From Bordetella sp. BOR01 (GTDB lineage Bacteria; Pseudomonadota; Gammaproteobacteria; Burkholderiales; Burkholderiaceae_B): a DNA stretch of 64,000 bases. The stretch is from positions 62,001 to 126,000 of the forward strand of contig NZ_JAHUWT010000001.1 of assembly GCF_019218885.1 (NCBI RefSeq), in the 5' to 3' direction. Positions 16,417 to 24,914 of the stretch are shown here, one piece after another. Both the position numbers and the translations under genes were made by a program. Below the pieces are notes generated by a model, which was not told the origin of the DNA, made no database searches, and was given only the letters and a program-made list of their open reading frames with translations. The stretch's first letter is position 1. Every line of letters starts with the position of its first letter.

Positions 16417-18088
16417 TACCGCTGCCCCTCTCGTCCTCAGCATCCGCAACCTGAGCGTGCAGCTCACCGGCGGCACGCACCAGGTGGTCCAGGACATCAG
16501 CCTCGACATCCATGCCGGCCAGACGCTGTGCGTCGTGGGTGAATCCGGTTCGGGCAAGTCCGTCACGTCTTTTTCCGTCATGGGCTTGCTGTCGCCCGAC
16601 GCGCTGCAACCCAGCGCCGGCCAGATCCTGCTGGAAGGCGAAGACCTGCTGCGCGCCACGCCGGACCGTTTGCGCGCCTTGCGCGCCACCCGAATGTCCA
16701 TGGTCTTTCAGGAACCCATGACTGCCTTGAATCCGGTACGCACGGTCGGCTGGCAGATCGACGAAGTGCTGCGCACCCACAGCGACCTGCCGTCCGCCGA
16801 GCGCAAGCGCCGCATCCTGGCGATGCTGGAATCGGTGCACCTGCCCGACGCCGAGCGCATCTACGGCTCTTACCCGCATCAACTGTCTGGCGGCCAGCGA
16901 CAGCGTATCGTCATCTGCATGGCGCTCATCCTCAATCCACGCCTGTTGATCGCAGACGAGCCCACCACTGCGTTGGACGTCACCACCCAGAAGCAGATCC
17001 TCGCGCTGATCCGGGAGCTGCAGCAGGCACACCAGACGGCCGTGCTCTTCATCACGCACGATTTCGGCGTGGTGGCCGAGATCGCCGACCGCATCGCCGT
17101 CATGAACCGCGGCCGTATTGTCGAAGTGGGCAGCCGCGATGATATCCTGGCGCAGCCGCGCGAAACCTATACGCGCATGCTGGTATCCTCGGTCCCGAGC
17201 CTGGCGCCCACCGCCCGCGCCAAGGTAGAGGGCACCGCTGTGCTGGAAGTGTCGAAACTGTCCAAGACGTACGCGCAACGGCCACTTTTCAAACCATCCC
17301 GGCAGGTCCATGCCGCTGCCGACGTCAGTTTCACGCTGCGCAGAAAAGAGATCGTAGGCATCGTCGGTGAATCCGGCTCGGGAAAGTCCACAGTCGCACG
17401 GTGCATCGCCCGCTTAATCGACCCGAGCGCCGGTACGGTCAAGCTCGACGGCCGCGATATTGCTACGGCATCGCGACACGCCTTCCGGCCATTGCGGCGG
17501 AAAGTTCAGGTCGTGTTCCAGGACCCCTACCGGTCGCTCAATGCACGCATCCGCGTCGGCGACTCGATCATCGAGGGCATGCTCAACTATGGCGTGTCCC
17601 GGCACCAGGCACGGCAGCGCGCTATTGAATTGCTGCAAGTCGTGAGCCTGCCGGCCGATGCAATGGAGCGTTATCCCCACCAGTTCTCCGGTGGGCAGCG
17701 ACAGCGCATCTGCATCGCGCGTGCCTTGGCCCTGAATCCGGAGGTGCTCATTGCCGACGAGGCAGTTTCCGCCTTGGACGTCTCCGTACAGGCACAGGTA
17801 CTGGACTTGATTGAAGACGTTCGCCAGCGCACCGAAACTGCGGTTCTGTTCATCACACACGACCTGCGCGTCGCAGCGCAAATCTGCGACACCCTCGTGG
17901 TCATGAGAAAAGGCCGGATCGTGGAAGCGGGGGATGCGGCCCAAGTCCTGACCACGCCGTGCAACGAATACACCCGCCAATTGATTGACGCTGCCCCGGG
18001 ACGTCATTGGGATTTCCAGAACTTCCGTCCGCTGAGCCAGCGCACGCACGGAGCCGACCTGTCGCCGATTCCCGCGCATTCGCATTAG
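16409..18088 (+). CDS. ABC transporter ATP-binding protein with two nucleotide-binding domains (GsiA type)
   Basis: The 559-residue protein is two ATPase domains fused in one chain. Walker A GESGSGKS occurs near residue 46 and again near residue 324; the signature sequences are LSGGQRQR and FSGGQRQR; Walker B and D-loop segments ADEPTTALDV and ADEAVSALDV follow. One polypeptide thus replaces the usual DppD and DppF pair. It powers uptake through the 14580 and 15529 permeases and ends the operon that begins at 9998. Confidence 0.95.
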   Translation: MSNTAAPLVLSIRNLSVQLTGGTHQVVQDISLDIHAGQTLCVVGESGSGKSVTSFSVMGLLSPDALQPSAGQILLEGEDLLRATPDRLRALRATRMSMVFQEPMTALNPVRTVGWQIDEVLRTHSDLPSAERKRRILAMLESVHLPDAERIYGSYPHQLSGGQRQRIVICMALILNPRLLIADEPTTALDVTTQKQILALIRELQQAHQTAVLFITHDFGVVAEIADRIAVMNRGRIVEVGSRDDILAQPRETYTRMLVSSVPSLAPTARAKVEGTAVLEVSKLSKTYAQRPLFKPSRQVHAAADVSFTLRRKEIVGIVGESGSGKSTVARCIARLIDPSAGTVKLDGRDIATASRHAFRPLRRKVQVVFQDPYRSLNARIRVGDSIIEGMLNYGVSRHQARQRAIELLQVVSLPADAMERYPHQFSGGQRQRICIARALALNPEVLIADEAVSALDVSVQAQVLDLIEDVRQRTETAVLFITHDLRVAAQICDTLVVMRKGRIVEAGDAAQVLTTPCNEYTRQLIDAAPGRHWDFQNFRPLSQRTHGADLSPIPAHSH

Positions 18089-18332
18089 TCTCGCGTTGGC
18101 CTTGCGCCATGTCGCGCGTGCAGCGCGCCGCCGGCACCTGGATCTTGGCCAGCGATATCGCCCGCCTAGGGAAACCCCTGTACTAGCATCCACTTAAGGA
18201 ATGCTTAACTATCGAAAAATATCTCTTTCCCGACTGATGGGCAGGCGCAAAATCCCGGCACGAGCCGAGCCGGAGCCGCGTATCGGATGCCGTCCACGTC
18301 GCGCTCCTGCGTGATCCTTGAACGGAGGTTGC

Positions 18333-19244
18333 ATGTTTGCTGCGCCGCAGGTTGTCACTGCCGAGGTTTTTGCGCGTTATCCCGACGAGTTAAGAACCGG
18401 GACGCACCAGAGTGAATGGAATCAGGGGCAGCCGGCAGGGCTCGCCTCGTCCCATTTCCTGGAGGGGCCATCATTTGACCGAGATGGCATCCTGTGGTGT
18501 GTGGACGTGGTCAATGGCCGGTTGCTGAACGTCTGTCCGGACGGAGCTTTCTCTGTCGTCGTCGAATACGATGGCTGGCCCAACGGCTTGAAAATCCGTA
18601 ACGATGGCCTTGTCTTCATCGCTGACTACAAGAACGGGATCATGGTGCATGAGCCCGGATCAACGGCCGTGAAGCCGTACCTGGTACGGGCAGGCATGGA
18701 ACGCTTCAAGGCTGTCAATGATCTGTTCTTTGCTTCCAACGGCGACCTGTTCTTTACAGACCAGGGCCTTACAGGTTTGCATGACGCAACCGGGCGACTA
18801 TTCAGACTCACGCCGGACGGCCGCATTGATTGCCTGCTTTCCAACGTTCCAAGTCCGAACGGCCTGGTGATGGATTTGCAAGAGAGCGCGCTGTACCTTG
18901 CCGCCACGCGTGCCAACGCAGTCTGGCGCGTTCCCATCGTGAAGGGGCGCGCGGTCAAGGTGGGCACCTTCCTGCAACTATCCGGAGGCATCGGGCCGGA
19001 TGGCCTGGCGCTGAATGTTGCCGGCGGATTGACGGTTGCACACGCCGGAATGGGCGCTGCCTGGGTGTTCAGCGAGCGGGGAGAGCCTCTGTACCGGATC
19101 AACACGCCGGCGGGGGCCATGTCGACGAACATCGCGTACGGTGGCCCTCAGAACAAGGACTTGTTCATTACTGAATCGGCAAGCGGACAAATATTCCGGG
19201 CAAGCCTGGCAGTCGCCGGAGAGCGCACGTTCTCGCACAGGTAG
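18333..19244 (+). CDS. SMP-30/gluconolactonase/LRE family protein
   Basis: A 303-residue beta-propeller of the lactonase/gluconolactonase type. The Glu ligand lies in FLEGPSFDRDGILWCVD, the Asn region in VNDLFFASNGDLFFTDQG, and later blades contain SPNGLVMD and GPDGLALN. The ATG at 18333 has ACGGAGG five bases upstream; an in-frame ATG at 18318 lies before that site. It differs from the SMP-30 gene at 4598 and lacks the FGGPDLDTLYITS motif. Two LysR genes follow at 16 and 12 bases, forming one unit. Base composition from here to 23.7 kb is visibly less GC-rich than in flanking genes. Confidence 0.87.
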   Translation: MFAAPQVVTAEVFARYPDELRTGTHQSEWNQGQPAGLASSHFLEGPSFDRDGILWCVDVVNGRLLNVCPDGAFSVVVEYDGWPNGLKIRNDGLVFIADYKNGIMVHEPGSTAVKPYLVRAGMERFKAVNDLFFASNGDLFFTDQGLTGLHDATGRLFRLTPDGRIDCLLSNVPSPNGLVMDLQESALYLAATRANAVWRVPIVKGRAVKVGTFLQLSGGIGPDGLALNVAGGLTVAHAGMGAAWVFSERGEPLYRINTPAGAMSTNIAYGGPQNKDLFITESASGQIFRASLAVAGERTFSHR

Positions 19245-19260
19245 ACGGGTAGCAACCAAG

Positions 19261-20172
19261 ATGACAACCTTTCGAGAACTGGAAGCCTTTGTTGCCGTCG
19301 TCGACATGGGATCATTCGAGAAGGCAGCCCGCAGCCTGGATACCTCGCAGTCGGCCATTTCCCGGCTGATAGGCGAATTTGAAGAAGGCTTCAAGCATCC
19401 GCTGTTCAACCGCGCGCATCGTTCTGCCTATCTCACGATCGAGGGACACGAAGTGCTGCGCCAGGCGCGCGCGCTGCTGCGGCAGCGGTCGAACCTGATG
19501 GAGCGGTTCGCCAATCCCGAACTCATGGCCTCGACATTGCGATTGGGCGTGACAGAACTCGCGGCCATCACATGGTTGGGGTCGTTCGTTGCCGACTTGA
19601 AGATCAGGTATCCGCGGTTGCGATTGGACCTCAAGGTAGATTCGTCGCCACGCTTGTACGCGCAGATGCAAGATGGCCAGCTTGATATGGCCATCGTCCT
19701 GGACTTCACGCGCTCGACGAATATGGCGCGTATTCCGGTGGGATCGGCAACCTTCGGCTGGTTTTGCGCGTCGGCGCTCGCGCTGCCTCAATCTTTGAAA
19801 CTGTCAGAGTTCGAGCGGGAGACCTTGTTGATTCAAGGAACCCCCGGTGGGGCTGGCAACCAGATCGAATCCTGGCTTGTCGACAAAGGCGTGAAGCTGG
19901 CCAACACGATCCAGAGCGACAGCCTTGCTGCCCTGACAGGAATCTGCGTGGCGGGGTTGGGGATAGCAAGCCTGCCGCGGGCGATCGCCGCGGATGCCGT
20001 TGGCGCTGGCTTGCTGCGCGAGATCAGGATTCCACCCGGGGCGCCAAAGATGGCCTACATTTTTCTGGTTCGCGCTGATGCGCTTTCGGCGTTTCACCGC
20101 AGCGTTGCGGAACTCGTCCGAAGAAATTGTGACTTTGATCGGGCAATGATTCCGCAGTCCAGGCCAACCTAG
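19261..20172 (+). CDS. LysR family transcriptional regulator (first of tandem pair)
   Basis: This 303-residue LysR regulator has an N-terminal winged helix (FRELEAFVAVVDMGSFEKAA, then SQSAISRLIGEFEE) and a periplasmic-binding-fold effector domain from about residue 90. The ATG at 19261 opens with the expected MTTFRELEAFV; in-frame sequence further upstream is part of the SMP-30 gene in another frame. The effector domain resembles that of the next LysR: compare LRLGVTELAAITWL with LRVGLTEMVALTWF, and GSATFGWFCA with GEVQFGWFAA. The two probably sense related ligands. Confidence 0.9.
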   Translation: MTTFRELEAFVAVVDMGSFEKAARSLDTSQSAISRLIGEFEEGFKHPLFNRAHRSAYLTIEGHEVLRQARALLRQRSNLMERFANPELMASTLRLGVTELAAITWLGSFVADLKIRYPRLRLDLKVDSSPRLYAQMQDGQLDMAIVLDFTRSTNMARIPVGSATFGWFCASALALPQSLKLSEFERETLLIQGTPGGAGNQIESWLVDKGVKLANTIQSDSLAALTGICVAGLGIASLPRAIAADAVGAGLLREIRIPPGAPKMAYIFLVRADALSAFHRSVAELVRRNCDFDRAMIPQSRPT

Positions 20173-20184
20173 CGCCGCTTCTTC

Positions 20185-21096
20185 ATGCTGACCATCAAGC
20201 AACTGCAGGCCTACTACTGGGTAGCCCGTCTTGGCACGCTGAGCCGGGCGGCAGAGAAACTGCATATCACGCAATCCGCCGTGACGAAGCGGATGCAAGA
20301 GGTGCAGGCGGCCGCTGCCAGGCCTTTGTTCGAAGGAAAGGGCCGCAATAGCCGGCTGACCCAATTCGGAAGGGAGCTGGAGGCAGAGTGCCGCACCTTG
20401 TTCGAATTACTGAAAACCTTTGACGAACTGAAGAGCCAGGAGCATCAACCGGTCAGGTTGCTGCGCGTCGGGCTTACCGAGATGGTCGCGCTGACGTGGT
20501 TCGCTGATTTCCTCAGGCGTATGAAGCGCATGTACCCGTTCATTACTGTCCAGCCGGAAATCGACCTGTCGTTGCTCTTGCAAGACAAGGTAGAGGAAGG
20601 GCGGCTGGATTTTTCCATTGTGCCTGACGTCATGGGGTCGGACACCATGGTGAAAGTCGGGGTCGGGGAAGTGCAGTTCGGGTGGTTTGCCGCACCTGGG
20701 GTATTCGCGCCCGGGTCAGTGCATTCTTTGCAGGAACTCATGACGCAGCCCGTCATCGAGCAATCGGAAAACTCGGTCATTACCGCCGCCTGCAGCCGCC
20801 TGTGGGAAAGCGTTGGCGCATCGCCGGAACGGATCTACGGTGGAAACAACGTGAAGGCCCTCGCGGGGCTCATTTCGGCAGGGGTCGGAATCAGCTGCCT
20901 GCCAATCGCACTGTTCAAGAATGAAGTCCGGACGGGAACCCTTGAGTTGGTGAAAACGTCTACGCCGGCGCCATCGGTAAGCTACTCATGCTGCTTTCTG
21001 AAGAACTCGAACGCCACCCTCGGCTATCGCGTATCGGAAGTCGCACGGGAATGCAGCACCTTCACCCGGCACGTCCGCGCAAGGATGCAGAGGTAA
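20185..21096 (+). CDS. LysR family transcriptional regulator (second of tandem pair)
   Basis: The 303-residue protein has the LysR helix-turn-helix (KQLQAYYWVARLGTLSRAAE, then TQSAVTKRMQEVQ) and an effector domain paralogous to that of the upstream LysR. It starts 12 bases after that gene, so the two are co-expressed, which is unusual for LysR regulators. It converges on the PLP enzyme gene ending at 21123. The likely targets are the SMP-30 gene, the PLP enzyme or the Tat-exported Bug receptor nearby; which one cannot be told from sequence. Confidence 0.9.
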   Translation: MLTIKQLQAYYWVARLGTLSRAAEKLHITQSAVTKRMQEVQAAAARPLFEGKGRNSRLTQFGRELEAECRTLFELLKTFDELKSQEHQPVRLLRVGLTEMVALTWFADFLRRMKRMYPFITVQPEIDLSLLLQDKVEEGRLDFSIVPDVMGSDTMVKVGVGEVQFGWFAAPGVFAPGSVHSLQELMTQPVIEQSENSVITAACSRLWESVGASPERIYGGNNVKALAGLISAGVGISCLPIALFKNEVRTGTLELVKTSTPAPSVSYSCCFLKNSNATLGYRVSEVARECSTFTRHVRARMQR

Positions 21097-21122
21097 ATGT
21101 CGTTGGCAGGAAGGGCGGCCCG

Positions 21123-22145
21123 TCATTGCTGTCCAGGGCCGGACAGGTGCCTGGAATAACTGAATATGCCAGGAGACCCGCCAGTATGGATGAACACAAT
21201 ATTCTGCCCGGCAATGAACCGGGTCTTCGCCAGATCCATCACGCCGGCCATCGCTTTACCGGTATAGCAAGGGTCCAGTAGCAAACCCTCTTCCGCGGCC
21301 AGCAGCTTGATGGCAGCCATGCCGGCCTTTGATGGAACGGCATATCCGTCTCCTTTGTAGTTATCCAGGATACAGACGTCGGTGGGCTGGACGCGCAGCT
21401 CGATGCCGGCCAGTCTTGCAGCACGTTCTACGTCGCGAGTAATCCGGACGGCCAGTTCGTCGGCACTGCGATTGATCGTGATGCCGATGACCGGGTACGC
21501 GGTGCGATGGAAGGCGTTACCCAGGACCAGGCCGCTTTGAATACATCCCGAGCCCGATGCGCATACGATTGCGTCGATGTTGAAGCCCTGTTGGGAAGAT
21601 TGCCGCGCGAGTTCGCCAACGAGTCCAAGATAGCCAAGCGCCCCGATTGGCGAGTAGCCACCTCCAGGGATGACATAAGGCTTCTTTCCTTGGGCAACCA
21701 GCGTTGCCGCGATGTGTTGCATGGCTGGCTCGAGGTCCGACAGAGATTCCGTGGCGACGTATTCAATGCGCGCGCCGAGCACACGATTCAGAAGCATGTT
21801 GCCTTGGTGCTCATGCTCTTCTGGCCGTTGCTTGTCGGGGTGTTTCAGGACCAGGATGGCATCCAGTCCGAGACGATTCGCGCAAGCCGCGGTCAGCCGT
21901 ACATGGTTCGATGTGATTGGACCGCAGGTTATGACGGTGTCGGCGCCTTCAGACAAGGCGTCCCCCAGCAGAGTGCCGAGCGCCCTTGTCTTCGAGCCTC
22001 CCATGGCGACGCCGGTCAGGTCATCACGTTTCACCCAGATGCGCGGGCCGTTGATTATCTTGGACAGGGTCCGGAGTTCTTCAAGAGGCGTGGGGTAGTT
22101 TCCAACGAGCGCAACCGGGATGTGCGAAAGACAGGGCATGGGCAA
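21123..22145 (-). CDS. D-cysteine desulfhydrase / ACC deaminase family PLP enzyme
   Basis: This 340-residue fold-type II PLP enzyme has the PLP lysine Lys52 in DDLTGVAMGGSKTRAL, where most relatives have GGNKTRKL, and the phosphate-binding loop region CASGSGCIQSGLVLG. The family includes D-cysteine desulfhydrase (D-cysteine to pyruvate, sulfide and ammonia) and 1-aminocyclopropane-1-carboxylate deaminase. Sequence alone does not decide between them. It is divergent from the Bug receptor gene at 22423, suggesting uptake and breakdown of a D-amino acid or related compound. Complete. Confidence 0.88.
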   Translation of the reverse strand: MPMPCLSHIPVALVGNYPTPLEELRTLSKIINGPRIWVKRDDLTGVAMGGSKTRALGTLLGDALSEGADTVITCGPITSNHVRLTAACANRLGLDAILVLKHPDKQRPEEHEHQGNMLLNRVLGARIEYVATESLSDLEPAMQHIAATLVAQGKKPYVIPGGGYSPIGALGYLGLVGELARQSSQQGFNIDAIVCASGSGCIQSGLVLGNAFHRTAYPVIGITINRSADELAVRITRDVERAARLAGIELRVQPTDVCILDNYKGDGYAVPSKAGMAAIKLLAAEEGLLLDPCYTGKAMAGVMDLAKTRFIAGQNIVFIHTGGSPGIFSYSRHLSGPGQQ

Positions 22146-22204
22146 TTCAGCGCGCTGGTTGCTTGCTTAATGTTGACGGCTTGAAGGAAAGATCAGGGCC
22201 GGCG

Positions 22205-22248
22205 AAGGTCCGACAGGAACTGGCAGGATTGTCGGTGACCAGGACCTT
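22205..22248. promoter_or_regulatory. Nested inverted repeat between divergent genes
   Basis: AAGGTCCGACA (22205-22215) is mirrored by TGTCGG (22230-22235) and GGACCTT (22242-22248), with six extra bases (TGACCA) interrupting the right arm. The structure lies 60 bases upstream of the PLP enzyme start and 175 bases upstream of the receptor start. It could be a binding site for one of the nearby LysR proteins or an RNA hairpin in a leader. No function can be assigned. Confidence 0.35.
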
Positions 22249-22422
22249 TCTTGAAAGAGAGATATTGCGATCAAACGGCTTTCCAGCTTGATATGGACAG
22301 TAGGGGTAAACACGCGAAATCGATACCGCTTTGGAATAATGACCGGCTGGGAAAATTCACTTTTAATCGGTCGCGACGCTGATATATTGGCGCTACCCGA
22401 TGACGGGGCCAAGGGGATTCGC

Positions 22423-23394
22423 ATGATTTCACGTCGCAGCTTTTTGAAGTTGACCTACGGTAGCGCCCTGGTGGCGGGATCTTTTCTTGGACGCGTACAG
22501 GCCAGTTCGGGGCCGGTCAGCATCGTCATTCCAGGGCCCCCCGGAGGCGGTGCCGATGCGATTGCTCGTATCGTCGCGGACAAGCTTGGAGCGAAGCTGA
22601 ACGAGACCGTCATTGTTGAAGCACGCCCTGGCGCAAGTGGCCTTATCGCGAGCAACTACGTGCGACGCCAGGCCCCGGACGGCAGGGTGCTTTACCTGAG
22701 TTCGTCCATGCTCGTAACCGCGCCGGCCGTGAACCCGGAAATCCAGAAACTGGATCCCGTGGCCGACTTCACTCCGTTGGCCAGGCTGTCGGTGAACACC
22801 TATCTTTTCCTGGCGAACAAGAACCTGCCAGTTTCCGACATACGCGAATTTATCGAGTACTGCCGCGCCAATCCTGGAAAGGTGAAGATCGGAACCGTGG
22901 GGCAGGGGTCGTCAAGCCACCTGGCCGCCGCGTATCTGGCCAAGGCAGCGAACATCGACGTGATCATTGTGCATTACAAGGGATCGGCCCCCGCGAATCA
23001 GGACATGATGGGCGGTTTTGTCGACGCGAAGTTCGAGAACCTTGCGGGCACCCGCGCAGCGCTGGATTCGGGCAAGGTAAGGATCCTTGGGGTATCCAAT
23101 GAGCAGAGGTCGCCGCTGTTTCCTGATGTGCCGGCAGTGAACGAGGTAGTGCCCGGTTTGGCCGCCGACGACTTTTTTGTCATCGTTGCTCCGAAGGGGA
23201 TGGATAAGGAGCAGGCCCAGGCACTCAGCAGGCATCTAGGAGAAGTGGTCCAGATGCCGGACGTGCAGATGAAGTTGCGCGACCAGCTTGGCGCGATCTC
23301 GGCGCCGCTCGATCCCGAAAGAACCGCGGAGTACATGCGCGCCTCGTTCAGCAGGACGAAGGATTGGGCGGCGGATCTGCATGTGACGACGTAA
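22423..23394 (+). CDS. Bug family substrate-binding protein with Tat signal
   Basis: This 323-residue Bug (TctC-like) receptor contains IVIPGPPGGGADAIARIV, VEARPGASGLIASNYVRR and a conserved C-terminal half. Its N-terminus MISRRSFLKLTYG fits the twin-arginine consensus SRRxFLK, followed by a moderately hydrophobic stretch and a small-residue cleavage region (VQAS). Most Bug receptors carry Sec signals, so export in folded form is notable. I start at 22423 because AGGGG lies six bases upstream and the Tat motif begins there. No TctAB genes are adjacent, so the partner permease is unknown. Confidence 0.9.
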   Translation: MISRRSFLKLTYGSALVAGSFLGRVQASSGPVSIVIPGPPGGGADAIARIVADKLGAKLNETVIVEARPGASGLIASNYVRRQAPDGRVLYLSSSMLVTAPAVNPEIQKLDPVADFTPLARLSVNTYLFLANKNLPVSDIREFIEYCRANPGKVKIGTVGQGSSSHLAAAYLAKAANIDVIIVHYKGSAPANQDMMGGFVDAKFENLAGTRAALDSGKVRILGVSNEQRSPLFPDVPAVNEVVPGLAADDFFVIVAPKGMDKEQAQALSRHLGEVVQMPDVQMKLRDQLGAISAPLDPERTAEYMRASFSRTKDWAADLHVTT

Positions 23395-23407
23395 AGCACT
23401 TGAAGCG

Positions 23408-23433
23408 CCACTCCCGGGGGAAAATGGGAGTGG
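23408..23433. terminator. Hairpin between convergent genes
   Basis: CCACTCCC (23408-23415) pairs with GGGAGTGG (23426-23433) around a ten-base loop, midway between the receptor stop (23394) and the stop of the convergent small gene (23444). It lacks a clear T run, so terminator function is likely from position but not proven. Confidence 0.5.
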
Positions 23434-23443
23434 TGACGAGCTT

Positions 23444-23716
23444 CTACTCGAGAGTGGTTTTTTCAACCGCTGCCTGATGCTCGGTTTCGATGACCCGCAG
23501 CCTTGCGGTTTCATGCTTGTCCTGTAGCTCAAGATACTTTTCTTGCGAGCCATCGAAGCGGTTGGCGGTGCCGCCGAACGATTTTTCGACATAGCCCTGA
23601 TACCAGGTGGATTCTTCCACCGTCATGCCCACAAATACATCGTTGTCGTCCTCGTCGGTCGAGAGGGCCCTGATTTCCGATAGATACGCCCGTGCGCCGG
23701 GCTCAAATTTCAACAT
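23444..23716 (-). CDS. Conserved-looking small hypothetical protein
   Basis: A 90-residue acidic protein (many Glu and Asp, DEDDNDVF near residue 22) with a predicted helical C-terminal half rich in Glu, Lys and Arg. It has no signal peptide or membrane segment, so it is cytoplasmic. A textbook ribosome binding site, AAGGAG followed by AATT and the ATG, supports it as a real gene. I do not recognise the family. It stands alone between the Bug receptor and the MDR oxidoreductase genes. Confidence 0.65.
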   Translation of the reverse strand: MLKFEPGARAYLSEIRALSTDEDDNDVFVGMTVEESTWYQGYVEKSFGGTANRFDGSQEKYLELQDKHETARLRVIETEHQAAVEKTTLE

Positions 23717-23891
23717 AATTCTCCTTGGGTAATCCTGTATTGTAGTCGCCGGCCAGAATTGGCCGTCTCCGCAAGCCAGCCAAGGGCCTGTGTCACGCGC
23801 CCAAGTCCATCAGCACTAGCGCTATGATGGTTTGCCATGACCATCATTTCCGGGGCAGGCTCCGGTGAATACGCTTTGAAGGAGTGCCGAT

Positions 23892-24908
23892 ATGTCCTCA
23901 GGCAAGAGAATCGTGCTGGCAAGCAGGCCAGCAGCAGAGCCGACAGTCCAGAACTTCCGGCTCGAAAGCCTCGACCTCGAACAGCCCGCCGATGGACAAG
24001 TCGAGCTGCGCGTCTTGTACCTTTCGCTTGACCCCTATATGCGCGGCCGGATGAGCGACGCGAAGTCCTATGCGAAGCCGGTGCCTGTCGATGGCGTCAT
24101 GCAAGGGGAAACCATCTGCGAAGTCACTCGGTCCAGGCATCCGGAATTCGCGGCGGGCGACCTGGTCAGGGCGCATACCGGGTGGTGCACCCATGCCGTG
24201 ATGAAGGGCGATGCCGTAAAGCACATCAACACGTTCGGCGCGCCCTTGACCACGGCACTGGGCGTGCTTGGCATGCCGGGATTCACTGCCTACAGCGGAA
24301 TGAAGCTGATAGGTCGACCCAAGGCCGGCGAGACGGTTGCGGTGGCTGCAGCGTCCGGCCCCGTGGGGTCGCTGGTAGGCCAGTTGGCGAAACTGGCCGG
24401 GGCGCGTGCGGTCGGTATCGCCGGGGGGCCGCAGAAGTGTGCGTATGTGAAAGACGCCCTGGGTTTCGACGCCTGCCTGGACCATCGATCCGGCAGCCTT
24501 GCCGCAGATCTGGCCGCGGCGTGCCCGCAAGGTATCGACGTTTACTTCGAGAATGTCGGCGGGCCTATCTGGGATCTGATCTTTCCCTTGCTGAATCAGT
24601 ATTCCAGGGTTCCCGTGTGCGGGCTGATCGCGCAATACTCCGTCGTCAATACCGAAGGCGAAGACCGGCTGCCGGCCCTGATGTCCGCCATCTTGCGACG
24701 CAGCATCCTCGTGCGCGGGTTCATCAACTACGAGTTCGCGCAAGAGCACTATGCCGCTTTCGAACAAGACCTGGGGCCGCGCGTGGCCGCGGGGGAAATC
24801 AAGTACAGGGAAGATATTGTCGACGGCCTGGAAAACGCGCCCGAGGCATTCGTTGGAATGCTCTCGGGCAAGAACTTCGGCAAATTGATCATTCGTGTCG
24901 AAGGGTGA
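23892..24908 (+). CDS. NADP-dependent medium-chain oxidoreductase (2-alkenal/curcumin reductase type)
   Basis: The 338-residue protein belongs to the zinc-free MDR branch that reduces alkenals, leukotriene-like compounds and curcumin with NADPH. Seen are the N-terminal pattern VLYLSLDPYMRGRMSD, the substrate-domain segment GMPGFTAYSGMKLIGRPKAGE, and the nucleotide region AAASGPVGSLVGQLAKLAGA. The YFENVGGPIWD motif is also family-typical. No structural zinc cysteines are present. It converges with the catalase gene, with six bases between stops. Role is probably detoxification of reactive aldehydes, by family. Confidence 0.92.
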   Translation: MSSGKRIVLASRPAAEPTVQNFRLESLDLEQPADGQVELRVLYLSLDPYMRGRMSDAKSYAKPVPVDGVMQGETICEVTRSRHPEFAAGDLVRAHTGWCTHAVMKGDAVKHINTFGAPLTTALGVLGMPGFTAYSGMKLIGRPKAGETVAVAAASGPVGSLVGQLAKLAGARAVGIAGGPQKCAYVKDALGFDACLDHRSGSLAADLAAACPQGIDVYFENVGGPIWDLIFPLLNQYSRVPVCGLIAQYSVVNTEGEDRLPALMSAILRRSILVRGFINYEFAQEHYAAFEQDLGPRVAAGEIKYREDIVDGLENAPEAFVGMLSGKNFGKLIIRVEG

Positions 24909-24914
24909 ATCGTT

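Noticed and set aside
23753-23760. CCAGAATT shared with the bases at the tRNA-Lys 3' end (8814), as an attachment repeat
   Set aside because: Only eight bases match and the flanks differ; too short to call an attachment site.
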